Positions 17,278-27,712 of a stretch of 62,898 nucleotides of DNA are shown one piece after another. Under the pieces are notes generated by a model. The model did no database searches. It worked only from the letters and a program-made list of their open reading frames with translations, and had not been told where the DNA came from. Source of the stretch: Synechococcus sp. MU1643 (GTDB lineage Bacteria; Cyanobacteriota; Cyanobacteriia; PCC-6307; Cyanobiaceae); assembly GCF_020514095.1 (NCBI RefSeq), contig NZ_VTKY01000008.1:1-62898 (forward strand), read 5' to 3'. Every line of letters starts with the position of its first letter. Position 1 is the stretch's first letter. A program made the translations under genes and the position numbers.

Positions 17278-20200
17278 TTAGAACCGGAAGAACACCTGCA
17301 ACTGGCTCTGCCAGGTGCCATTGGCATCCATGGCCGCAGACATAGACGTCGTCGGCGTCAACCGATAGGAGACCGTGGCCTGCGAAGGGACATCGGTTGT
17401 ATTTGGTGCCATCAGAACGGAGAGGTCAAACTTGTCGGTCAACGCCACACCGAACTCCGTCACCACTGTGAGTGTTGGCGAAATCTGGCCGGAGGTGCGC
17501 TCCTCCTCTGATTTCACATCGGGGTTGACGTAGGTCGGAAAAATCGCCACCTGGAGCCGCTGCCCCATGGCATCGGTCAAGGTGCCCAGCACAGGTGAGA
17601 GCAGCGACTGACTCAGCATTGTGGCCAAGGCAGCACCACCGTTTCCGCCCAAAGAAGCCAGAGAATTACCACCGATCAGACCCAACAGCTGCTGCTCACT
17701 CATCGGTGGTGAGCTGCGTAGAACAAGATTTTCTTTGTCAACCAGACGGTTGGCCGGGCCCGTGGCCTGGACCATGACCTTCACCAAGCGGAGCTGACCG
17801 CCCTCGGCATAAGCGCTGCCCGTGCCATTGGAAGCAAACAGGTTGCTACTGGCGATCTGATCGCTGGTGCCCGCGCTGACGCTGTCGGAGACCCTGGCTT
17901 GCATGGCGATATCTACATAGGGGACGAGCCCCAAAGAGGGAGTGAACACCGCTGCATTCGCCGCCTGCGGATCCAAACGAAGAGGAGCAAGGGGAGGGAT
18001 CCAGATCCTGCCGGACTTGAGCCGGATCAAACCTCGCGCCTCCAGAGAGGGATCCAATGGGCCGTTCAACGTTACGGCGCCTTCCCCTTTGAAGCTGATC
18101 CAAGGGGGCATCAGCACCTCGATGTCAGGGCCCAGGGCTAGTCGAAGATTTTCAAAGCGGATGGCCGGCAGTTTCGGCATGAAACGTTGCAAGTGATCCG
18201 GACCTTGAATGGATTGGTTGGGGCCCATCAGAACCAGAGGTTCCTGGAAGTCCCACTTCTCGGCCAGGAGTTGCATCACCGATTCGGAACCGGGCTGCAC
18301 CTCCTTTGAGGGGCCCTCAACACCGATAGGAACCAGGCTTTGAAGTCCGCGCTGCCGCCGCCGTCCAAAGGATCCCGACTGAGGCCGAAGCGTTCCTCGC
18401 GACAGGGCCAGATTTCCAGAGAGAACGGGTTGCACCAAGGCACCAGAAACCTGCAGTTCGCCATCGGCCTGGAACTGCACGATCGGCTGACGAATCTGAC
18501 CTTGACTGAGTTGCAAGGTGAGCGGCGAAGTGCCGCTCTGGGGAGTGAACAAGCCAAGGCTTCCCGAACCGCGCAGCGAGCCGCCGCGGCCCACTTCGGC
18601 CTCCAGGCGTTGCACCAAGACGCGATCGAAATCGAACAGGATCGAGGCGTTAATACGGCTCAGCTCTTGTTCACCGATGCTGAGATCTCCATTACTAACC
18701 ACAACGAAGCCATTGGCTTGGGGTTGGTTCAAAGGCCCGCGCAGCAGCAGCCGCAGATTGGTACTCCCCTGATTAAGGGTTAACGAACCCCCAGCAAGGA
18801 GGGTCAAGACGCCAAGGGCATCCCCATGGCTGTCCAGCCTCAGATTCAGATCGGCTTCGGGATTAAAGGGAACCGTGCCAGACACATTGATGGCTTCCTT
18901 GCTCTCGCCTCCCTTCAGGGACAGATCTAGGCGAATCAACTGACGATCAACGACGACCGATCGCTGCTCCAACTGCAGGGGCTGGCCCGCCAGGCTGGCG
19001 GAATCAAGCACAAGATCGGAAACCAGCAGAGGATCCGCTCCACTGAGGTCATAGCGGCCGCGGATGCCAACGCTGCCACGGAGCTGCGGCGGTATAGGAG
19101 CCAACAACGCCAGCAGCGAGATCGGAACCTGCAGCAGGGAAAGGTCACCAGATCCACCGATCAGCGGGCCACGAAGCGTGGCAACCACCGGTTCAAGCTG
19201 AAGAGCTTTGGCCTGGTCATCCCCCTCAAGCCATAGATGCGCCTTAGCTAACAGATCGGCCTTCAGATGTTTTGAATTGGGGCCATCGATCGTTCCAGAC
19301 AGATTGACCAGCCCTTCCAGGCGATCCAGATCTGTGCCCTTGCCTGGATTAGTCAGGACATAGGCCTCGAGAGCCCGGCGCGATTGCGCCATAGCTCGCA
19401 ACTGACCATCAAGCGAGCCGCCGAAGGTGTTGATGAACAGGGTTCCGAGGTCTTCAGCACGCCCGGGTGCCAGACCCGGATAGGTGTCGCTCCCTCTCAA
19501 CTGACGGGCCAGCAGCGTCAGCCAGGTCACATCTAGGCCTTCGGCTTTGATTGAGCTGTACATCCGCCCACCCAGATGGCCACGGGCCTTCAGCCGGATG
19601 CTGCCCTGCAAGGGCGTGAGCGCTGCATCGGCCTGAAAACGTCCATCGCTCAGGGAACCCTCTACCTCGAGGCTCTGCATGGCAACCCCCTCCATCGAGG
19701 GTTCAAAGATTGCGGCAGACCCACGGATCGCGAGGGGGGCCATGGCAATACTCCCGGCACCCGTGAGCTGACCTGCCACCGCTTGGGTCTGGGTGACCGG
19801 CGGAAGGATGAAACGAAGACCATCGATGTTGAAGCCGGCTGCACGCCAGCTGTAGCGGCGTTGATCCCCAGCCGGAGCCAGTCCGTCCAAGCGCAACTGC
19901 CCCTCACCCCGGCGCAAGCGCACGGTCTTGGGCCAAGCATCGGCATCGAGTTCAGCCACGAGAGCGCCGGGCACTACGGGATGCTGGGCCGCCATCGCCA
20001 GGCGAGCACCACGACCGAGTTCGCCGTTGAGGCTGCCTTGCCAGCGTTCGCGAACCTGCAGTACCCCGACGCGGGGTTGATCGAGCATCAGGCTGATATC
20101 GGGCTGCAGCGCCGACAGCAAACCGTTCACGCGTCCCCGCGCCGCCACCTGCCCCCCCAACGGCGTACCGATCAAGGGGGTGAAGCGGCTCAGGTTGAGG

Positions 20201-21726
20201 AGTTTGAGTTCAAAGCCGCTCTGAAGTTCACCGGCTTGAAGCCGCCCCTGCGCCAACTGCAAAGGCAGGCGCGCTTCCGCCCGCAACACCGGACTGGTGA
20301 AGCGATCCAGCACTAGGGCCGAATCCTCCGTGGACCATCGGGTCTGGAACGACCATTGGTCCAGTAGAGGGTTGACCGCCTGGCCAAGCTTCAGGCTCAG
20401 CTCAGGTGAGGCCAACGCACCACTGACGTCGACGGCTCCAAGGATCGGAGCGGCTTGACCCAATCCGGCCTGCAAGGTCGGCACCGCAGACCAGAAGCGA
20501 GGCTCGATCTCCAACTCTGTACTGCGCAGATCCAGCTCGGATCCGATCGTTCCGACCAGCCCGAAGCTCAGTCCCGGAGCACTGAGGCGGAGGCTGTCCA
20601 CGGCAACAGACGGTTGCTGCACTTGCAACCAGGGGGTGCGCCCCTGAGCCTCCAGCGTCAGGGCTGTGGTGAGACCCGTAGCCTCAGGCAACTTGATCTT
20701 TCCGTCGGCACTCCACTGGGGCTCTTCCCAGGGGCCCTGGATCCTGAGCTTCCACCGGTCCCTGCTTGCGGGGCTGAGATCTGTGCTGCGCACATCAGCG
20801 CGGAGATCAAAACTCTTGTTCAAGGCAACGGAGCCTGAGGCCCGAGCCTCAAAGACTGCGAAACGCAGTGTGGAGGGCTCCAGCGTCAGTTGATCGCCCT
20901 TGCAAGCGACGCTGAGCCGACGGCTGTTCAGCGAAGCAAGCTTGAGACGCTTGAGGCTGAGCCCACCTCGGCAGTACAAAGAACCATCGGCCCAGCCGAA
21001 CTGAACGTCTCCCTCCAACGTCCCTGAAGCATCCAGATCCCGAGCAGGGGCGATGACGGCCCCCAACGGTTTCAGGTTGAGCCGATCCATCCGAGTTCGA
21101 AGCCTGAATCTCGGGCGATCCCAATGCCCTTCTCCGTCCAGCCGCAGCGCCCCTTCAGCGTCGACCCAGCGAAGTTCCGATGCCGTGCTGAAAAAGGCTT
21201 CTCCGAGCCGAACCGCGCCCCGGCTGCGAATTTCAAGGGTCTGCTGCTGTGGACCGAAACGAAGCCGCGCGGGATCTGCCAACCGGAACTGCACTCCAAG
21301 TCGCGGCAGGGCACCGTCACCGCTCAGCTCACCAAAGGTCCAGTAACGACCAGCCTCATTGGCCTGCAACTGGCCGCGCAGCTTGTGCACTGTGATCTGC
21401 AGAACCGGCTGCAGACGCCGAAGACTCGCCAGGGGAGCAAGACTGACCTCAAGCCCGGCCAGGCTCAGCTCAGAACGATCCGCCGACGACGGCAAGATTC
21501 GACTCGGCCCAATGGCGATCCCTAAGCCCCAGTGGCGAAGTCCCTCGTAAGGACCAATATCCACTTTGTGGCCCAGGGGACCCGAGAGCGTGCGCTCCAA
21601 ACCGGGGCGCATACGGCTCAGGAAGCGTTCCGCAGCACGGTCAACGGCGACGAAGCCTGCTGCTCCAGCCCCTGTCAGAACGACACTTCCAGCGACCAAC
21701 AAGGCCGTACGCCGCGTTTTCCCCAT
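17278..21726 (-). CDS. TamB/DUF490-type translocation and assembly module protein
   Basis: At 1482 residues the largest complete gene here. One N-terminal membrane anchor (TALLVAGSVVLTGAGAAGFV, about residues 7-27) is followed by a very long beta-rich repeat region and the C-terminal TamB domain (about 1130-1482: VLSGNLALSRGTL, LRLALGPDIEV, LKSGRIWIPPLAPLRLDP, ending LQVFFRF with a terminal Phe). TamB bridges inner and outer membranes and works with an Omp85 protein, or in lipid transport; the plastid relative is Tic236. The downstream ROK kinase starts three bases later. Confidence 0.93.
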   Translation of the reverse strand: MGKTRRTALLVAGSVVLTGAGAAGFVAVDRAAERFLSRMRPGLERTLSGPLGHKVDIGPYEGLRHWGLGIAIGPSRILPSSADRSELSLAGLEVSLAPLASLRRLQPVLQITVHKLRGQLQANEAGRYWTFGELSGDGALPRLGVQFRLADPARLRFGPQQQTLEIRSRGAVRLGEAFFSTASELRWVDAEGALRLDGEGHWDRPRFRLRTRMDRLNLKPLGAVIAPARDLDASGTLEGDVQFGWADGSLYCRGGLSLKRLKLASLNSRRLSVACKGDQLTLEPSTLRFAVFEARASGSVALNKSFDLRADVRSTDLSPASRDRWKLRIQGPWEEPQWSADGKIKLPEATGLTTALTLEAQGRTPWLQVQQPSVAVDSLRLSAPGLSFGLVGTIGSELDLRSTELEIEPRFWSAVPTLQAGLGQAAPILGAVDVSGALASPELSLKLGQAVNPLLDQWSFQTRWSTEDSALVLDRFTSPVLRAEARLPLQLAQGRLQAGELQSGFELKLLNLSRFTPLIGTPLGGQVAARGRVNGLLSALQPDISLMLDQPRVGVLQVRERWQGSLNGELGRGARLAMAAQHPVVPGALVAELDADAWPKTVRLRRGEGQLRLDGLAPAGDQRRYSWRAAGFNIDGLRFILPPVTQTQAVAGQLTGAGSIAMAPLAIRGSAAIFEPSMEGVAMQSLEVEGSLSDGRFQADAALTPLQGSIRLKARGHLGGRMYSSIKAEGLDVTWLTLLARQLRGSDTYPGLAPGRAEDLGTLFINTFGGSLDGQLRAMAQSRRALEAYVLTNPGKGTDLDRLEGLVNLSGTIDGPNSKHLKADLLAKAHLWLEGDDQAKALQLEPVVATLRGPLIGGSGDLSLLQVPISLLALLAPIPPQLRGSVGIRGRYDLSGADPLLVSDLVLDSASLAGQPLQLEQRSVVVDRQLIRLDLSLKGGESKEAINVSGTVPFNPEADLNLRLDSHGDALGVLTLLAGGSLTLNQGSTNLRLLLRGPLNQPQANGFVVVSNGDLSIGEQELSRINASILFDFDRVLVQRLEAEVGRGGSLRGSGSLGLFTPQSGTSPLTLQLSQGQIRQPIVQFQADGELQVSGALVQPVLSGNLALSRGTLRPQSGSFGRRRQRGLQSLVPIGVEGPSKEVQPGSESVMQLLAEKWDFQEPLVLMGPNQSIQGPDHLQRFMPKLPAIRFENLRLALGPDIEVLMPPWISFKGEGAVTLNGPLDPSLEARGLIRLKSGRIWIPPLAPLRLDPQAANAAVFTPSLGLVPYVDIAMQARVSDSVSAGTSDQIASSNLFASNGTGSAYAEGGQLRLVKVMVQATGPANRLVDKENLVLRSSPPMSEQQLLGLIGGNSLASLGGNGGAALATMLSQSLLSPVLGTLTDAMGQRLQVAIFPTYVNPDVKSEEERTSGQISPTLTVVTEFGVALTDKFDLSVLMAPNTTDVPSQATVSYRLTPTTSMSAAMDANGTWQSQLQVFFRF

Positions 21727-21792
21727 CAGACGCGGCGGTTACCCCGGAATCTCGCGCAATATAAGGAGACTGTTTTCAGTCCACCAGACCCA

Positions 21793-22230
21793 ATGTCCTT
21801 CGATCAGCTGCTGCTTACTGCCGCTCCCTGGCTGGGTTGGTCTGGGCTTGGGCTCGGAGCACTGACAGCTGTTGCCTTCCTGACCAAATGGGGCATTCGG
21901 TTTCGGCTGGTCGGTGTGAGCAGCTTCACCCTGCTGCTGGCCGTGAGTTGCTGGGCGTTCGGCGTGAGCTACACACCACCAGTGGTGGTGGTGGGTGCGG
22001 TGCGTGCACCGATCGTGTTCGACAACGGCAACGACCTTGTGGTTGCGCAGGTTCCCGCCGACCTGGCCCCAACCACAGTTCGGGCGACTCTGGAGCAATT
22101 GGAGGGCAACCTGCGCGGCTCCGGTCGCTCCAGCAGCACCGTGCTGGTGCGGTTGCGTGGCATTCAGGCAGAGGGCGATGGGCTTGGACGCCCCGTCATC
22201 CTGGGCGAGGTGAACAAGACCTTGCGTTGA
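21793..22230 (+). CDS. Ycf51 family membrane protein
   Basis: A 145-residue protein conserved in cyanobacteria and red-lineage plastids (Ycf51, DUF2518). Two hydrophobic segments (about residues 8-33 and 40-62) precede a soluble tail with VVVVGAVRAPIVFDNGNDLV. Function unknown. I start at MSFDQLLLTAAPWL (ATG 21793); the upstream in-frame extension overlaps the divergent TamB start and does not look like protein. Stop overlaps the next ATG by one base. Confidence 0.85.
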   Translation: MSFDQLLLTAAPWLGWSGLGLGALTAVAFLTKWGIRFRLVGVSSFTLLLAVSCWAFGVSYTPPVVVVGAVRAPIVFDNGNDLVVAQVPADLAPTTVRATLEQLEGNLRGSGRSSSTVLVRLRGIQAEGDGLGRPVILGEVNKTLR

Positions 22231-22631
22231 TGCCGGACTTCAACGACGCGATTGAAAAGCTCCCCCAGTCGTTTCGAAGGGAAAAACAGGAACTGGATCG
22301 AGCCGGCATCAACCGCTGGTCCAGCATCCGTGGCTTAACAGATTTGCAGCTAAGCCAACTCGCCCGCAGTGGCCAGGCTTCGGCCCGAAACCTGAAACGG
22401 CTGAGGGGCATGGCCAACTTGGTCTGCAGTTTGGATTTGCCTCCCCAGGACGCCGCGCTGCTGATGCATGCGGGTATTGCCACGCCCGCTGCTCTGGCGG
22501 CATGCACCCCCGAACGTCTCGTGCGTCAGGCCGGGCGGCTGGAGCGCAGCCTTGGAACCAAACGGCCTGCCGTGGTGGATCTGCAAGTGGCCGGCGATTG
22601 GATCCGACGCGCCAGGCAACTGGCGAACTGA
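22230..22631 (+). CDS. DUF4332-type helix-hairpin-helix protein
   Basis: A 133-residue soluble protein coupled to the Ycf51 gene by a one-base overlap. It is mostly helical with two HhH-like turns (ITRW-like INRWSSIRGLTDLQLSQLAR and LLMHAGIATPAALAACTPER), fitting the DUF4332 group. Nucleic-acid binding is possible for HhH folds, but no substrate is indicated. Confidence 0.7.
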   Translation: MPDFNDAIEKLPQSFRREKQELDRAGINRWSSIRGLTDLQLSQLARSGQASARNLKRLRGMANLVCSLDLPPQDAALLMHAGIATPAALAACTPERLVRQAGRLERSLGTKRPAVVDLQVAGDWIRRARQLAN

Positions 22632-22677
22632 CCCCAGCAGCCCTGCCTTGGCATCCAATCCTGCGTATGAACCGTGT

Positions 22678-22959
22678 ATGAGCTTGAAACTCCTACGCTC
22701 AGTTCTGGTCGCACTGGCCCTACTGGGGTCACCTTTGCTCGTGATTGCCGCTGACTCCGACTTGCTCAACAGCGTCAAGCGCAATCCTGAAAAAGCTAAG
22801 ACAATGTGCCGTAGGTTCCAGCAGATGAACTCCAACGGCCAGTCGCCGTTCTCCGAGGCGTTCATCAACCAGATCGCTGCCAATGAGAACCTTAGTTTTC
22901 AGGATGCGGAAATTCTCATGACTTACACCGTGGGGATGCATTGCGACGATGTCCGGTGA
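22678..22959 (+). CDS. Small exported conserved hypothetical protein
   Basis: A 93-residue protein with a clear signal peptide (MSLKLLRSVLVALALLGSPL, cleavage likely after VIAA) and a short mature domain with two Cys (KTMCRRF and GMHCDDV) that could form a disulfide. I do not recognise the family. Its stop overlaps the hydrolase start by 11 bases. Start chosen at ATG 22678 because the signal peptide begins there. Confidence 0.7.
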   Translation: MSLKLLRSVLVALALLGSPLLVIAADSDLLNSVKRNPEKAKTMCRRFQQMNSNGQSPFSEAFINQIAANENLSFQDAEILMTYTVGMHCDDVR

Positions 22960-24553
22960 GACGAGCGGAATTGTTTGCCGCTCTGCGGCACTGACCCTGT
23001 CCGATGGCGTCGTGCTGCAGTCACGGCTGTGGCATCCGAATCGTGAAGGTCCCTGGCCTGCCCTGCTGATGCGGCAGCCCTACGGAAACCGCATAGCCTC
23101 AACCGTCACCTACGCCCACCCCAGCTGGTGGGCCTCTCATGGATTCCTGGTGGTCGTTCAAGACGTACGGGGCCAAGGGGAGTCGGAAGGCAGCTTCGGA
23201 GGGTTTGGTCAGGAAACAACCGACACCAGCGAAACTCACGCCTGGGTGCGCCAGCTGCAGGAATGCAATGGACGCTTGGGGGTCTACGGCTTTTCGTACC
23301 AGGGACTGACCCAGCTCACTGCCGCTGAGTCAGCCCCACCACCGGATTGCACCGCCCCGGCGATGACTGGGTTGGACGAACGTCGCCACTGGAGTTGTGA
23401 AGGCGGTGCCCACTGGTGGCACCTAGGCCTTGGCTGGGGGCTCCAGCTCGCCGCCCTTCAGGCCCAGCGACGTGGAGATGAAACGGCTTGGCTGGAGATC
23501 CGCCGCAGCCTGGAGGAGAAGCGCTATCTGCGGGACGGGCTTTCACTGCTGCGACGCCATGACCCCGAAGGCATGGCCTTGCGCTGGTTGCAAAGCGACC
23601 CCAACAACGATCAGCAGTGGATGGTTCATCGCCCACCGGAGAGCTGGCTTCAACGGCCAATGCTTTTGATCGGTGGATGGTGGGATCCGCATTTGGTGGG
23701 CCTTTTGGACCTCTGGCATCGCAGCAAGGTCGCCGGCGGTCAGCCATCTCTTCACATTGGGCCGGCCTCTCACCTGGAGTGGTGGCCGGAAACCCAACAC
23801 CTGATGCTGCAGTTTTTCCAACAGCATCTGCAGAACCGCCTCCCGCAGGAGCCGAAGCCCAGCCACCAGCTCTGGAACATCACACAGCACCAGTGGGACG
23901 CGATCCCCGCAGCTGGCACCAGCGGGCCGGCGTCATGGGTACTGAGCAGCCATGGACTGGCCTGCATCGATCCAAGCGACGGTGCCCTCGTGGCGTATGG
24001 GAAAGGAGAGGGAAGCGTGGTCATCGTGCATGACCCCTGGCGACCGGTCCCGGCCATCGGTGGACACCTTGGGATAACCCCTGGCCCCGCGGACCGCATG
24101 ACCGTCGATCAACGCAGCGACGTCACGACATTCACCTCTGCACCCCTGGTTGATGAGCTTCTGCTGTCGGGTCAACCGTTGCTGCTGCTGACCGCCGAGG
24201 CGGACCAGCCCGGATTTGATCTCTGTATCAGCCTGTCGCGCCTGCCTGCAGAAGCCAACCGCGTTGAACAACTGAGCACGGGAATCGTCCGGGTTCGAGG
24301 AGAGGAGGCGTTGCAGCCGGCCAGGCGCAGCGTGACCCTCCAGCCGCTGCACGCGACCCTGGCCAAAGGTGATCGACTGCGGATCTCCGTTGCCGCAGCA
24401 GCTTGGCCCGCTATTGGCGTCAACCCTGGCCACGACGCCGTGCCCTGCGGAGCACCAAGCCCAGAGCATCGTGTGGTGACGCTGACCCTGGAACTTGCTG
24501 ACTCCACCCTGCAGCTGAACCCCTTTGATTCCGGAAGACTGACGCTCGACTGA
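22949..24553 (+). CDS. CocE/NonD-type serine hydrolase (X-Pro dipeptidyl-peptidase S15 family)
   Basis: A 534-residue alpha/beta-hydrolase of the S15/CocE group, which hydrolyses acyl or peptide substrates. The nucleophile elbow is GFSYQG with Ser116, preceded by the family block VVVQDVRGQGESEGSF (about 69-83); IGGWWDPH carries a probable catalytic Asp and HIGPASHLEWW the His. A C-terminal jelly-roll (about 360-534) is present. Substrate unknown. Confidence 0.88.
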   Translation: MSGETSGIVCRSAALTLSDGVVLQSRLWHPNREGPWPALLMRQPYGNRIASTVTYAHPSWWASHGFLVVVQDVRGQGESEGSFGGFGQETTDTSETHAWVRQLQECNGRLGVYGFSYQGLTQLTAAESAPPPDCTAPAMTGLDERRHWSCEGGAHWWHLGLGWGLQLAALQAQRRGDETAWLEIRRSLEEKRYLRDGLSLLRRHDPEGMALRWLQSDPNNDQQWMVHRPPESWLQRPMLLIGGWWDPHLVGLLDLWHRSKVAGGQPSLHIGPASHLEWWPETQHLMLQFFQQHLQNRLPQEPKPSHQLWNITQHQWDAIPAAGTSGPASWVLSSHGLACIDPSDGALVAYGKGEGSVVIVHDPWRPVPAIGGHLGITPGPADRMTVDQRSDVTTFTSAPLVDELLLSGQPLLLLTAEADQPGFDLCISLSRLPAEANRVEQLSTGIVRVRGEEALQPARRSVTLQPLHATLAKGDRLRISVAAAAWPAIGVNPGHDAVPCGAPSPEHRVVTLTLELADSTLQLNPFDSGRLTLD

Positions 24554-24564
24554 TCGTTTGTGCT

Positions 24565-25273
24565 TTGAAGCTCTCCGCTGCCCTGCTGGCCATCGCTGTG
24601 TCAGCTCCCATGGGGTTGATCAGTCCCGCAGCAGCGGAGCAACTAACCAGAACCGAACTCAGTCCTGCCTAAGCAACAGCGGCGGCTGAACTGCTGCTGG
24701 AGGCGCTCAAAAACCGCCAAGGAGACGTGATGCATGACGCTCTCGCCGCACCGGTTCAGGCCAGTGTTGATGTGAAGAGCGTCCAGGCACGCCTGGACCA
24801 ACGCGTGGCCATTGATGCAACCCGCGTCGTCAGTGCGATCCCTGGCTACAACATGACAACCGTTGATGCTGTGGTGACCACTGCATCCGGTGATGAAGGG
24901 ATGCTGATGGTGCTGGATGAGGACGGCAAGCTGCTCGCCTGGAAGTGGGCCCACCAGACAAGCCGATCGAGACAACGGCCCTCGACTTCACCCTCGACCT
25001 AGCGGCAGGACGCTGGGTAGCAGCGCGATCCAAGATCTCCCTGCAGCTACAGGAAGAGTTGGCCCCGGCGCCCTGGCACGCAAATCGACCAAGCTCAGCA
25101 AGGTGTCAGGCGGTTTCCGCAAGGTGAAAGAAGCCGTGATCGCCCATCAAGAAGGCGATCAGCAGCTCTTGCTGGTGGCAGTTGCCTTCGGCAAGGCCAC
25201 AACCAACCTGTTTGTGATCTTTGACGAAAGCAGTCGGATCATCAACGTCGACATTTCCCGAGACTTCGTCTGA
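24565..25273 (+). pseudogene. Decayed gene for an exported DUF3887-like protein
   Basis: Reading from the TTG at 24565 gives a signal peptide (KLSAALLAIAVSAPMGLISP ending in AAA) but meets an in-frame TAA at 24670-24672. The same frame continues as coherent protein (RQGDVMHDALAAPVQASVDV) to about 24960, where one base appears missing (acaagccg for expected acaaagccg), then shifts to KPIETTALDFTLDLAAGRWV, and shifts again near 25070 into LARKSTKLSKVSGGFRKVKE and on to a stop at 25271-25273. One stop and two single-base losses point to a pseudogene. The DUF3887 label is tentative; sequencing error cannot be excluded. Confidence 0.8.
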
Positions 25274-25333
25274 TCATCAAAGGATCTGTTTCGTAAATCA
25301 GGCTTAACATCGCGGCCAATTCTCAGATCTCCC

Positions 25334-27631
25334 ATGGGTGTCGCCGCAGTCCTCGACTGGATGGTGCAGGACGGCGAACGGTTGGCGACTTGTCGCCATG
25401 ATCACCCGTTTGCAGTACTTGGTCCTCAACCCTCACACCAGGGTTGGACCGTGCGGATGTGGATGCCGGAAGCCCAAATGGTCACCCTTCTTCAGGGTGG
25501 CGAAGAGATCGCCATGACCACCCCGAACCACCCCTGGGTGTTCGAGGCACAGCTGAACAGAGATCCTGGCTGCACCTACAAGGTCAGGGTTGAGCGGGGG
25601 GGGATCGTGCACGAACAACACGACCCCTGGGCCTTCCGCGGGGAATGGATGGGTGAGATGGATCGCCACCTATTTGCCGAAGGCAACCATCACCACATCT
25701 GGCAAAAGATGGGTGCCCACCTCACCGAGCGTGATGGATTCAAGGGTGTGATGTTCTGCCTTTGGGCTCCCAACGCTCTCACCGTCTCCGTTATTGGAGA
25801 TCTGAATTCGTGGGACGGACGTCACCACCCCATGCAGAAGCGTCTTGGGGGCATCTGGGAACTGTTCATTCCCGGACTCGAGGAGGGACATCTCTATAAA
25901 TACGAAATCCGTACCCAGGACGGCCACTGTTACCAAAAGGCTGATCCTTACGGTTTCCAGCACGAGGTTCGCCCGGACAACAGCTCCGTAGTGGCTTGCC
26001 TGGGCGGATTCCAATGGTCCGATCAGGGCTGGATGCAGAAGCGCGACAGCAGCAACGCACTCGATCAACCGATCTCGGTGTATGAAATGCACCTAGGCAG
26101 CTGGATCCACGCCTCAGCCGAAGAGCCCTGGATTCAACCCGACGGAACCCCACGCCCGCCTGTCCCTGCAGCGGAGATGAAGCCAGGCGCTCGGCTGCTC
26201 ACCTACGCCGAACTCGCCGATCGCCTGATTCCTTATGTGAAGGAAAGGGGATTTAGCCACATCGAGGTGATGCCGATCACCGAACACCCCTTCGATGGCT
26301 CCTGGGGCTATCAGGTTACGGGTTGGTATGCCCCCACCAGCCGCTACGGAACGCCCGATGAATTCCGGGCCTTCGTGGATCGCTGCCACGCCGAAGGCAT
26401 CGGCGTGATCATCGACTGGGTTCCGGGCCATTTTCCTAAAGATGCCCATGGCTTGGCCTTCTTTGATGGCGCACACCTTTACGAACACAGTGATCCCCGA
26501 ATCGGGGAACACAAGGAATGGGGAACGCTGATCTTCAATTACAGCCGCAACGAGGTTCGTAACTTCCTTGTTGCCAATCTGATCTTCTGGTTCGAGCAGT
26601 TCCACATCGATGGCATCCGAGTAGATGCCGTCGCCTCGATGCTTTACCGCGACTACCTGCGTCCCGATGGGGAATGGATCCCCAACGAGAACGGTGGCCG
26701 AGAGAACACGGAAGCTGTGCGCTTCCTGCAACAGGCCAACCACGTGCTGTTCCAGCACTTCCCAGGAGCCCTCTCGATCGCGGAGGAATCAACAACCTGG
26801 CCAATGGTGACGCAGCCCACTGACAGCGGCGGCCTCGGATTCAACCTCAAATGGAACATGGGTTGGATGCACGACATGCTCGATTACTTCGAGCTGGACC
26901 CGTGGTTCCGTCAGTTCCACCAGAACAACATCACCTTCTCTATTTGGTACACCTACACCGAGAACTTCATGCTGGCCCTGAGCCACGATGAAGTGGTGCA
27001 CGGCAAAAGCCATCTCCTGCACAAGATGCCCGGAGATGACTGGCAGAAGTACGCCAACACCCGGGCGTTGCTCTCATACATGTGGACGCACCCCGGCAAG
27101 AAGACGATCTTCATGGGGATGGAATTCGGCCAGCGCGCTGAATGGAATGTTTGGGGGGATTTGCAGTGGGATCTGCTCAACTACGAGCCCCACAAGGGCA
27201 TCCAGCGGTTGGTGGATGACCTCAACGTTCTTTACAAGGCAGAACCGGCCCTCTGGCGGGACGACTTTGTCCAGTTCGGCTTCCAGTGGATCGATTGCAA
27301 CGACAACCGCCACTCCGTGATCAGCTTCATGCGTCGGGAGAGTGCCAGCGGCACCTGGCTGGTGGTTGTGGCGAACTTCACGCCCCAAAGCCACTCCCAC
27401 TACCGCGTGGGCGTTCCTCTATCCGGCTTCTACGAGGAAATCTTCAACTCCGATGCAGCCAAGTACGGCGGAAGCAACCTCGGCAACATGGGCGGCAAAC
27501 CAACAGACGAGTGGGGCATCCACGGCTACGAGAACTCCCTGGACCTCTGCCTGCCGCCGCTGAGCCTGATGGTGTTCAAGCACGACCCGAAACGCAGCCT
27601 TAGCAGCAGCGAGACGGACAACATCGTGTGA
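25334..27631 (+). CDS. glgB: 1,4-alpha-glucan branching enzyme
   Basis: Makes alpha-1,6 branches in glycogen. The 765-residue GH13 enzyme has an N-terminal CBM48 module (about 100-230), the catalytic barrel with [17 protein letters not shown], the nucleophile in [12 protein letters not shown] (Asp431) and acid/base in SIAEEST (Glu484), then [12 protein letters not shown], and a C-terminal beta domain. Length is slightly longer than the 730-residue E. coli enzyme because of the N-terminal extension. Confidence 0.97.
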   Translation: MGVAAVLDWMVQDGERLATCRHDHPFAVLGPQPSHQGWTVRMWMPEAQMVTLLQGGEEIAMTTPNHPWVFEAQLNRDPGCTYKVRVERGGIVHEQHDPWAFRGEWMGEMDRHLFAEGNHHHIWQKMGAHLTERDGFKGVMFCLWAPNALTVSVIGDLNSWDGRHHPMQKRLGGIWELFIPGLEEGHLYKYEIRTQDGHCYQKADPYGFQHEVRPDNSSVVACLGGFQWSDQGWMQKRDSSNALDQPISVYEMHLGSWIHASAEEPWIQPDGTPRPPVPAAEMKPGARLLTYAELADRLIPYVKERGFSHIEVMPITEHPFDGSWGYQVTGWYAPTSRYGTPDEFRAFVDRCHAEGIGVIIDWVPGHFPKDAHGLAFFDGAHLYEHSDPRIGEHKEWGTLIFNYSRNEVRNFLVANLIFWFEQFHIDGIRVDAVASMLYRDYLRPDGEWIPNENGGRENTEAVRFLQQANHVLFQHFPGALSIAEESTTWPMVTQPTDSGGLGFNLKWNMGWMHDMLDYFELDPWFRQFHQNNITFSIWYTYTENFMLALSHDEVVHGKSHLLHKMPGDDWQKYANTRALLSYMWTHPGKKTIFMGMEFGQRAEWNVWGDLQWDLLNYEPHKGIQRLVDDLNVLYKAEPALWRDDFVQFGFQWIDCNDNRHSVISFMRRESASGTWLVVVANFTPQSHSHYRVGVPLSGFYEEIFNSDAAKYGGSNLGNMGGKPTDEWGIHGYENSLDLCLPPLSLMVFKHDPKRSLSSSETDNIV

Positions 27632-27712
27632 CGAACGTGATGACAAAGAGGGGGTAAAGCTCTAGCCAAGGCCTCGATTCGGGTAGGTTTCCGGCTGACC
27701 TGACCGGGCTTG

